Source of the DNA: Hericium rajendrae
Lineage: Eukaryota > Basidiomycota > Agaricomycetes > Russulales > Hericiaceae
Direction of reading: 5' to 3'
Assembly (NCBI GenBank): GCA_033439255.1
Contig: CM065892.1
Location: 186,001-250,000, forward strand
Length of the DNA: 64,000 bases
Numbering within the stretch: position 1 is the first letter of the stretch; every line of letters starts with the position of its first letter. Position numbers and translations under genes: made by a program. The notes under the pieces were generated by a model. It saw only the letters and a list, made by a program, of their open reading frames with translations, had not been told where the DNA came from and did not search any database. Shown here piece by piece: positions 54,897 through 64,000 of this stretch.

Positions 54897-57375
54897 ATGT
54901 CTTGCTCTCCACCCGCTATGTCCCCAAGCCTCTCCCCCAGCATCACTCCTTTGCCCTCCAAAGACACAAACTCATCGACAGCCTACAGCCCCAACGATGG
55001 CTCCAGCACACCCACCTCCTTCTCCAGCCTCCTCGCCGCAGACACCGCGTTTGGAAAGTCAATGAAAAGAACAACCAGCGTCAACAGTGTCTATGTGCGT
55101 CCCGCCCTCCTTTTTACGCGTGTTTTTCTCGTTTGACGCGTCGTGCAGTCAGAGACACCGTATCCCTCAATCAGCAAGTCGCACAATTCGGGTCTCATCG
55201 GTCTCTCGGGGCCCATAGAGGACAGGGCGAGTCCGCCCCTCGCAAAACGCGCCATTTCACCTGACCAGCCCAATTTAGTTCTCATTATCTCCGGACCCGC
55301 GCCGCTGGGGCTCCAACCTCTCACCCGACGTCGTCGAGGCTGACGATGACTTCCACAATCCCGACTACCTGCCCGTACTCAGAGATAAAAACGGGCGCGC
55401 CAGAGGCGCGTACATGTACGACGACAACGGCGCCATCTTCTCTATCCGCGGCTTCGCCAACGTCGGTTGCCTCATCATCCTCTGTGTTGGCGTCCTCGTG
55501 CTCTTGTCCGTGCCGTTGCCATCCCTACTCGTTGCCTTCTCACGCTACTTTCAGTGCGGGCTACCCCATCATTACGACGTTCGTGCACACGCCGTTATCC
55601 TCGTTTGGCGCATTCAACATCGGCGGCGTCAATGCGTCCGGCCAGGTGCCGACCATGCCCGGCAACATGGGGCTCATCGACGTGCACACGCCGCAGTCCG
55701 CGTACACGCGCCCGTCGTTCAACGTGCCGGGCCAGGAGATGGAGCTTGTCTTCTCGGACGAGTTCGAGGTGGAGGGGCGCTCGTTCTACCCCGGCGACGA
55801 TCCGTACTGGGAGGCGGTGGACTTGCACTACTGGGTGCGTGCACTGCGTTTGACGTATCCGTGCGGGGCTGATAGCGCGATATAGCAAACGAACAATCTG
55901 GAATGGTATGACCCGGCCGCGATAACGACGAAGAATGGCTCGCTTGTCATCACGTTGGAGCAGAAGGAAACGCACGACCTGAACTATCAAGGCGGTAAGT
56001 GTCCTACTCCGTTCTCGTCAAGGCACGACGCTAATGTCGCGTCGTGGCAGGCATGATGTCAAGTTGGTAAGCAGCGTGTCACGAATGGCCCACGGGCCAG
56101 AAAAGCTGATGGAATGCATATATGCGTGTCGACTACGTACAGGAATAAATTCTGTTTCACAGGCGGATACATCGAGACCTCTGTTCAATTGCCAGGATTG
56201 AACAACATCGCCGGCCTGTGGCCTGCGGTATGGACGATGGGAAACCTTGGCAGGGCAGGGTTTGGCGCGTCGCTCGAGGGCATGGTGGGTCTCATCCTCC
56301 GATTCGGCTTCTGCATCGGCTGAACTGCAGACTTAGTGGCCGTACACGTACGATGCGTGCGATGTCGGCACGGTCGCAAACCAGTCGGTGGCGGGATACC
56401 CGCCCGCCGCGTCCGAGAACGGAGATGCTTCCGTCGGAGGCGTGCTGTCGTACCTGCCAGGCCAGCGGCTCTCGCGCTGCTCCTGCCCCACCCTCGGTGC
56501 GTATATATGCCCCAAGTGTCTACCCTTTTCTGACATGTAATGGAATCAGGTCCGGGTGAGATGCATCCAGGCCCGAAACATTCGGATGGGACATGGGTCG
56601 GGCGCGCGGCGCCTGAGATCGACATTTTCGAGGCGCAGGTCGGCAAGCTCATGCTCGGGCCTGACGGCGAGGTTTATCCCGATGCAGACGCACCGAAGGG
56701 CGGCCAGGTGTCGCAGAGCGCGCAATGGGCGCCATTCAACGCACAGTACATCTGGCAGAACACGTCGTCGAACGAGATTATCGCGAACCCGCAGATCTCG
56801 GTGCTGAATACATATATGGGCTCGTCGACGCAGCAAGCAACGAGTGTGGTGACACAGACGGACCAGAATTGCTATGAAGGGAATGGCGGGTGCTTTTCGG
56901 TGTACGGGTTTGAGGTGCGTTTCGCATGAATGCCTGTGATACGCTATATGGGGACTCACGCGCTTGTGTGTGGCAGTACAAACCTGGGTTCGACACGGGC
57001 TATATCCAGTGGATCTCGAGCGGCACGCCATCGTGGACTATCAATGCCGCCGGCATGGCCGCGGACCCAGAGACGCAGATCTCCGCACGCCCCGTGCCGC
57101 AGGAGCCGATGTATATCCTGATGAACATGGGCATGTCGACCAACTTTGGCACGGTCGACCTCGAGCACATCCCGTTCCCGGTGCACATGTACGTGGACTA
57201 CGTGCGCGTGTACCAGCCCAGGGGGCAGCGCAATATCGGGTGCGATCCCGCGGACTTCCCGACGGCCGCGTACATCGAGCGGTACAGCGAGGCGTACACG
57301 AACCCGAACCTCACGACGTGGAGGGACGGGTACGGCCAGCCGTTCCTGCGGAACAGCTTCCTCGGGCAGTGCTAG
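54897..57375 (+). CDS. KRE6: Beta-1,6-glucan synthesis protein, KRE6/SKN1 family (GH16)
   Basis: This type II membrane protein of the secretory pathway is needed for cell-wall beta-1,6-glucan. From ATG 54897 a Ser/Pro-rich cytosolic tail ([20 protein letters not shown]) leads to [20 protein letters not shown] and the anchor [20 protein letters not shown]. The lumenal GH16-fold domain shows [77 protein letters not shown] and the catalytic ExDxxE box ([11 protein letters not shown]). It then has [20 protein letters not shown] and [20 protein letters not shown], ending [10 protein letters not shown] with TAG at 57373-57375. About nine introns. Exon borders before WGSNLSPD (55,180-55,280) are uncertain because phases did not resolve by eye. 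An upstream in-frame ATG at 54771 is possible. Confidence 0.92.
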
Positions 57376-58230
57376 ACGCGTGCCCCCGCCCCGCACGCAC
57401 GCTCCCTTTTGATATCGTAGACTACACCGTACATCCGCTAATCCGTTACCTGTATCAGCCGCCCCGCCATCGGGGCATCGAACACTGTATCCGTACCCAT
57501 ACCCCCATAGTCGCGGACAGAGAGAGCGTACAGACGTTACGTTACGTAGACACATGGACGCTGGACGCTACTATGATTATACCGCCGTTCGTTTGACGAT
57601 GAATGCATACCATACCCATACCCCGTACGAGTATAGGACTTCTGTGTTGTGAGTGGACGCTGTGGCAATTGATGTTTCCTAAATACAGTCGTTGCCATGG
57701 ATCTATATGATCACGTATGAGCAGCGATCCGCGGCTGCGCAGTAGGTTCGCGCTTCTATCAACCCTTCCACCGTTTCTTCCCTCGTTAGTTTTCGCAACG
57801 GCCGGAATAGAATGCGCCCGTCCAAACGCTATGCTCCAACAGTCGCTTTTACGCGGGGCGACCAAGAATTAAATGGCTGCACCGTTCCCGAGTACGGAAA
57901 CTTTCTAATGCCCATGTTTCCTGGACTTCATCAACGAATACACAGCAACAGGCTCCAATGCGGCATATGTAGCCGTATAGCAGACTAAGGTTCATTGTGA
58001 GAGAGCGCTGAGAAAATGCATGCATTCGAGCCAGGCGAGAGTGGACCAGTCAGCATATGGTACAATGATCCTCCAAGAGTAGTAGTAGATGTGCACATGT
58101 AACAGTAGAGATACAACTGATTGTCTTGGACACTGTCCAAGGAATACGTCGGACAGATACCCGCACGGCCAAGGACTGAGGGCGGAATGCAATAGGACCT
58201 GCAACGTACGGCCCGTTTTGGACACGCACA
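57376..58230. other. Intergenic, convergent 3' ends
   Basis: This 855-bp gap lies between the KRE6-like and MYND genes. ORFs here are short and shadow-like. I see no repeat or RNA gene. Confidence 0.55.
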
Positions 58231-61200
58231 CTACTTGCACGTCGGCTTGTGCCGCTTCCAGTCTGCCTTCTGGCACGCGGCAGAGCAGTACTTCGCGCGC
58301 TTGCACCGCGCACACACCAGCAGCTTCGCACCGCTGCTCCCGCAGCGCGCACATCCGCTGCCGGCCGGGGGCGGCGGCGCACCGCCCCCCAGCCCCTTCC
58401 CGAGCGCGGCCGCCCTGCCCGCCACACTCTCGAGCGACGACACCGCGAAGAGCGGGCTGAGCGCCACGCGCGTCACGCACGGCGCGGCGTCCGCCCACCC
58501 CGGGAACGCACTGCGGAACGCAGCGGCGTCGCGCCCCGCGCCGCAGCTGCACAGCGGGTCCTCTGCGTACGCGAGCGACCGCGGCGCCCGCCCGCCCGCG
58601 GCGACGTATTCGCAGTTGGGGCCGTGCACCCAGCGCGTGCGGCAGCGCTCCGCGAGCGCGGACAGCAGGCGCTTCCACGCGGTCATCTCTGCGCCGGCGG
58701 TGCGGACGGAGACGGGCTGCAGCGTCACGAGGAGGTGCTGGAGGCGCTGCACGTGCGCGATGGTCATCGGGAGCGCGTACGCGTCGAGGAGGACGGTGTG
58801 CGCGGGGAGATCGAGCCGCAGCGCGTCCACGAAGAGCAGCGTGTAGATCCCGCCGCGCACGGGGTCAGAGAGCGCGAAGATGCGGTGTGCGCCGTCGCCC
58901 TGGATGCCGGCGTGCCGTATGAAGAGCATGTGCAGCGTCTCCTTCACGTCGACGAGCGTCTGGAAGACGTCCTGGTCCGTGTGCTGGCCTCCGGAGCGCA
59001 TCGGCGTCTCGCGGTCAGACAGCGAGAGCGAGACGTGCGCGTTGAGCCATCTGCCGAGGCGGGCTTTGTCGGTGGTGTCGAGGGCGGGGAGCCGGTCTAG
59101 GTTGACGCGATGTATGTTCCAGAGCGTGGGCACGGTGCCCTTGAAGATGAGGGGGAATTGATTGACGAAGAAACCACCGAGGCTGCTGATGCCTGAGATG
59201 GGTATACCAACTACCTGTATGCCAAGATCAGCATCAATCGATCAGGAAGATCGGGGCATTATTACCTCAATGTAGTGGGATTTCCGAGCAATGCGCATTT
59301 TAGTCCGCGTTCCATCGACTGGGTAGGGGAAGAATGCCATCTCCTCGACTCCGCCAAAGGTCATCTTGATTGCGCAAGGCGACACTTGCTCCTCAGAAAC
59401 TATCGCGCCATTTGTGAGAATGTCTTGCGCCTTCGCATCCGAGATATCGACCCGTCGCGTCAAGGACGAGACCCGCGTACAGGGTTTGCTCATCTGCACG
59501 CTGACGTTCCCGGTAGTGGGACCAGTGAAACAGGCGAACTTCATCGTGCGGATCTTCTCTACCTCTCCAGGCATGTCAGGGCGCTCTCGGGTGATGTAGA
59601 CCTGCTTTTTATCGAGCAATGTGGCTGTGTGTAACTTCATCTGGAGACCTAGAGTCATTTGGAGTCGCATACTGGCCGGCGTTGAGCGCACGCTCAAGCT
59701 GATCCGTGTTGCGGCTGGCTGTTGGGCGACTACGAACGTAGGGACCCAGAACGATACGACGAGGTCGGATGCAGCGTCCTCATCTATCGATAGTTGCCTG
59801 TTGTCGTGAGTCCCGGAGGCGACTACGCGTCCGAATACCGGGCGGAATGTGGAGAAGTAATTGAGGAAACTTGGACCAGTAATCTCACACCATAGAGGCG
59901 GTGTGCCGACATCGAGCTCCTCAAGCTGCCGAAGTTGGCCTCTCGGGACGAGGAAGGTGAGACAGACCATGGTAGGGACGTCAACCCATCCGCGGAATGT
60001 CTCGCTCTGCTTGTACATCTCGGCGGTTCTGCTAGTCGGCAGGAACGTGTCAACCGAGAAGACATTGTAATAGTGAAGTTGACAGCAAAGATCTTGATAG
60101 TTGTTCATGCCGAGAAGAAGACTGCTGTCTTCGTCTAGTAGGTCAAACAATGCGTCCATCGTGGCATGCCACTTAGCGTCGTCTTGGAGCCTGGCTTGGA
60201 CGACCCTCAGGAAAGCCGCATAACTCGCGCGGACATAATGAATCGTGCTTCCAGCCTGGAGTTTCTCTTTCATCGGTCCAGCCATGATGAAAGACGGGTC
60301 TTCGTTGGCAAACATTGTGTTATAAATTCCTAGGAAGAACGTCGCTAGCTGGTGTGGTTCGAACGTGAATCCTAAGGGACGATTGACACCACCTGGAGGA
60401 GCAGGCGGCGGGTCGGCAAGGGATAAGATTTTCCACGACGTACGCTCATGAAATTGAGCTTGAGATTCGATAACGTGGTAGATTGCCAGCTCATGCACGT
60501 TGGAGCTGGTCGTGAACCTGGATAAGAAGGCGGACGGCGCGATGTCAAGCAGCATACATGTGGTGGCCATATCCCCACACAAGTGCTCTTGGAACCTGGA
60601 TACGGCATTCTCGCCAAGAGGTAGCAATGTCTCAGTATAAATGGTAGAAGACGGTCGTCTGGAGAGTAACGGAATCGTAACGGTCAGGACGTTCAATAAT
60701 CCGAGATGGTCCGTGAGATTAGAGGTGTCGACCACGTCGAATTCGAGTGGTGCCGGGGATGAAGTGTCTTTGTCGTAGCAACCACCATCGAGAGTAATCG
60801 ATGTACCCTTCCACGGCACCACGCAGCTCGGTGTGGACGTAGAAGATGTCGACGAACAATAATGAAGCGCGTCGCAAAATGCAAGCGCCTCGCCGACGAA
60901 CGCTCTGACTACAACCCGCGAACCAGACCCGACAGCGATAACTTTCTTGAACGCCTGGCACCAGGCCTCAAACTGCGCCTTGGAAGAGATAACAGCCGAT
61001 TCGGGTTTTGGAGGAAAAGATGGACGGGTTGGACTATCCTTGACCTCTGCAAAGGCAAGAGCTAAGTGGAAGGCGGCAAGGCAATCGGTTCCATAGTGGA
61101 CGTCAAAACCCTCCTTCCCAGCGGAATAGGCGAACGTAGGATTGACGAAATCGGCACCAATCCGGTCCTGCGCATCCATCGAATTGATCCCCGTCTTCCA

Positions 61201-61951
61201 GAAATGCGTGAAGTGTTCAGAACATGGCATGAGGCCTTCAGGGACGAGCGGGCCAGCGGAACGACCAACGGATACAACGTTTTTGCCTTGCATATGCTTC
61301 ATACCATCCACGAAGGATGACTTGATCTTTGCTTTTCGACTGGCTGGGAGATCGTCGAAGTCGGCGTAACGTGACCAGCACTGGCGAACTTCGTCGAAGG
61401 TGTGACGTGAGCAAAATTTTGAAAATTGGCCGTACTTGCTCTGGTTCCAGGACTCCAAGTCTGTCGAGGAGCCCAAAAGCCTGCGACTGTGCGTCATGAG
61501 AAGATCGAGGGCGGCACGCTTCAAGAAGAAGTCGTAGAAGATGTTCCAGATTTCGTCGATGGGCGCGTCGCTCTCCGAGAGCAGACTAAATAGGAGGAAG
61601 TTGCGAGCTGAATGAACCGTTTGCTTTCAGGTTCGCATTCAAGGTCAATCCATCTCTGGAGCGCACCAAGTATAGCCGGCTCGACATCGCAGCAGGTAAA
61701 GTCCAGGCTGCGGGGGACTGTTGTACTTAGATCAGTAGTTGATCCTCGGAAGAATTAGAGAACGACATACGACTGCTTTCATCCAATGCTGAAGCGTAGA
61801 TGGTGTACAAGATGTTCCTAGGATCTCCACATCCAAGGGACAGTACATTCACCGATTGCTCAGGGGGCATGTCTTGAGTCAGGCAGATGGGCGAGGTATT
61901 TCCCGTCGGATAGAAGAACGTTTTCTTTGGCCAATACAAAGTGTGAGACAT
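58231..61951 (-). CDS. DUF4470 plus MYND zinc-finger protein
   Basis: This architecture is common and multicopy in Agaricomycetes; its role is not known, and MYND fingers usually bind proline-rich partners. From ATG 61951 the DUF4470 domain reads FYPTGNTSPICLTQDMPPEQ, SVNVLSLGCGDPRNILYTIY, then LDFTCCDVEPAILARNFLLF after two introns. A very large exon (from about 61.6 kb to 59.27 kb) follows with FKKVIAVGSGSRVVVRAFVG and WKGTSITLDGGCYDKDTSSP. After one intron the last exon gives WNIHRVNLDRLPALDTTDKA. It ends with a perfect MYND finger: CARCGSSGAKLLVCARC, then RAKYCSAACQKADWKRHKPT and a final Cys; stop at 58233-58231. About 1,160 residues, four introns, intact. Confidence 0.92.
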
Positions 61952-62301
61952 TTTGAGAATTGAGAATCAGGAAGTGCTTCAGAACAGACAATGAGGCTAA
62001 GTATTTAGTAGATGAGGCGAGTAGGAGTATAGGGCGTAGTTGGTGGCGGAGAAGAGCGAGCGCTTGAACTGGCGCGCCTCGACGCGTCGACGTGAAGACG
62101 CGTGAGCCACGTGCTGCGCGTCTCGTATGTCAAACGTGTGCACTGTGCATGATAAATCAAATGGCTTGATGTTTGGAGAGTCATTGTCTGACTGACACCT
62201 CGTCAGAGCGTACATACTAGCGTCGTGCTAACTACTGAGAACATCGGTCAGAAAATACATAGGCTCAGGCCTCTTTCTTCCGGAGCCGTTGCAGTTCTTC
62301 C
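61952..62301. other. Intergenic, promoter of the MYND gene
   Basis: This 350-bp spacer contains the 3' side of the deacetylase gene and the promoter of the MYND gene. A TCGACGCGTCGACG-like palindrome lies at about 62081-62095. Nothing else is visible. Confidence 0.5.
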
Positions 62302-63953
62302 TCAGTCACGAAACCCACGGGGCATCACTGCGCCTTCGACCGGTTTGACCTTCTTTCTGAACTCCCGAGCCATCTCAATCATAGGAACCCACGCGACATG
62401 CTCATGAGTGTTGATCCACTCGATGAAGCGCTCCTTAGGACACGCAGACGTTCGTCAGCACTGGATTACGGGGAGCAACAGCAAAACTCACCAGCATGAG
62501 AAGTACGTGGGGACGTCTGACGACGAGGTATCAACACATGAGGCGCACGACGATTTGAAGCTGCTTACCCGCTCACGTCAGGGTGGATCGTTATGGGGAA
62601 TATGAAGTCTTCCTCCTCCCTGCGAAGGCGGGAATCAATACGAGGCACTATTTGACAGCCCGATGAGCTGACCTGTATAGATAGGTGAAAGTATCTTTCC
62701 AAAGTTGCTCGACGTCTCGTGCATTGACCTAGGCCCAGTTAGTCCACAGCCCTCACAGCCAAACCAGGAAACGTACCCAGCCATGTGAGTTGGGGCTTGA
62801 CTTGATAAACCTGTCAGCGCAATCAGCAAGATGCGCGGTAGTGAATGAAATTAAACCTACATCATCGGTGGAAGATCATCCAGGTACCTACAGCGCATAA
62901 GAGCTCAGCATACTCGAGTATATTAAATGATGAAAAAAAATGAGAAGAACCGACCAATTAGCCGGAATCTCGACCAGTCCGGTCTCTTTGCCCTTCTGGA
63001 GGGGCTTCATCCACGTCGCAGCTTCCGCTTTATAATCAATCTTCGTCCAGGTGTCCTGATCTCTCAGGTAGTATGCTTGTGAGCTGTGCGAAACAGTCGA
63101 CATCCAGACTTGTCTCGATCTATTTGAAGCACGCACTCGTGGGCCATGTTTGAATGATCTGGAAGGCAGATAAAGTCAAAGCTAATTCTTCTTCGCGGGT
63201 GATCCTTGCCTACCATATTCGATGCCCTTATCGAGCAGCAGTTGCGACCCTTCGTGGCTCGTCTCCCACCACGGTGCGACGCTTCCCTTAGGAGGTACAC
63301 CATGGTTGAACTTGGTCAGGAGCTCATAAGTATGGTCCAGAATATCCTTTTGCTGCTTGAAGCTCATGGATACGGGATTCTTTCGACTTCAATTAACGCG
63401 CCGGGCTCGTTCAGAAAAACCGCCGTTGCTTACTTCATGAGAGTATCCATGCAATCCGCTAAGTGCAGCATAGATTAATGAGCACTACACGTCGTGTGAA
63501 GAGAGGTCCTGGCGCTCTTACATTTCATGTCCCGCATCGCGAACTGCTGCAAGTTGGCCAGGAAATGTCTCAAGGCTATGACCTATTGTTCAGACAACAA
63601 AGGTCATTCGTAGGAGTTCATTCCCAGAGCTTGACTCTCGTACATACCTGGGATAAACCAGGTGGTTTTGATCTGGTACTTATCAAACAGCTTGAGAAGG
63701 CGCGGAACACCGACTTCTCCAGCGTACATCCCCTGTCAGACGACCACATATATGAGGCCGGGGATCGACACCCCATCCAACAGCAAAATCTACCCTCGAG
63801 ATATCCAATGGGGAATCTTCGCCCCCGTAAGACCCAAGCCTGTCACGATTGCAGAAATGAACCTCTCGATGCTGGTTGTCGATATGTGCATACTCACCAA
63901 CCGGCCACTGCATCCACATCGACACCAAATCCAATGAGGACTCTGCGAGGCAT
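62302..63953 (-). CDS. Polysaccharide deacetylase family protein (NodB fold)
   Basis: The family removes acetyl groups from chitin-like or peptidoglycan-type glycans with a metal-dependent NodB barrel. This subgroup resembles bacterial PgdA/PuuE-like deacetylases found in fungi. Some ten very short exons are read from 63953: [18 protein letters not shown] (metal/catalytic Asp pair in GVDVD), [64 protein letters not shown] and GLHGYSHE (metal His). Then follow [74 protein letters not shown] and [20 protein letters not shown]. It ends [10 protein letters not shown] with TGA at 62304-62302. No signal peptide is seen, so a cytosolic place is likely. It looks complete. Confidence 0.88.
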
Positions 63954-64000
63954 TCTGTGCTATGAGGTGGATTCAAAGTTGTAGACCAGGAGGCTCTGGC

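Noticed and set aside
58249-59100. 283-codon plus-strand ORF, Arg-rich
   Set aside because: It is antisense to the last exon of the DUF4470-MYND gene. The finger and splice pattern support the minus strand.
1-64000. tRNA and rRNA genes
   Set aside because: No convincing tRNA arm pattern or rRNA-like stretch was found by eye. A dedicated tRNA scan would be decisive.

Overview
The window looks like nuclear DNA from a basidiomycete mushroom or bracket fungus (Agaricomycetes). Genes are compact and split by many short GT-AG introns of roughly 45-75 bp. Intergenic gaps are mostly 0.1-1 kb. Several families are typical of the group: F-box paralogs, a DUF4470-MYND protein, a multi-pass membrane protein of a type expanded in Agaricomycetes, a DIRS-like element and a chromodomain Gypsy element. 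No bacterial-style operons, rRNA, tRNA or CRISPR were seen. Assignments rest on reading translated motifs by eye; no database search was run, and exon borders are my reading of splice sites.

Layout. 0-12 kb: a partial gene at the edge, an amino-acid permease (-), the mitochondrial DNA maintenance factor MGM101 (+), a 7-TM-type gene with an in-frame stop (-), about 3 kb with no confident gene but a 35-bp inverted repeat, and an allantoate-type MFS permease (+) with a 9-nt microexon. 12-24 kb: a coiled-coil Ala/Pro-rich protein (-), an alpha/beta hydrolase (+), then a mitochondrial block: complex I subunit NDUFA1 (+), lipoate-protein ligase (-), complex I subunit NDUFA8 (-), a conserved protein of unknown function (+) and complex I assembly factor NDUFAF3 (-). 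The chromatin factor SWC4/DMAP1 (+) follows. 24-30 kb: glycogen branching enzyme (-) and F-box protein 1 (+).

29.7-42.5 kb is a nested retroelement. A DIRS-like element (gag-like, RT/RNase H and tyrosine recombinase parts, minus strand) is split by a 7.1-kb chromovirus Gypsy element, also minus strand. The Gypsy copy has 423-bp LTRs with about one mismatch between them and a 5-bp target duplication (GGACG), so it is very young. The nest sits between two paralogous F-box genes.

43-64 kb: F-box protein 2 (+), a frameshifted gene remnant (-), an aldo/keto reductase (+), a PSMA-like M28 peptidase with a His/Pro-rich insert (+), a protein with a myristoylation-type start and a long charged helix (+), a KRE6/SKN1-type glucan synthesis protein (+), a DUF4470-MYND protein (-) and a polysaccharide deacetylase (-).

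The strongest functional theme is mitochondrial: two complex I subunits, one complex I assembly factor and a lipoate ligase lie within about 4.5 kb, and MGM101 is about 13 kb away. Whether that is selected clustering or chance needs a synteny comparison.
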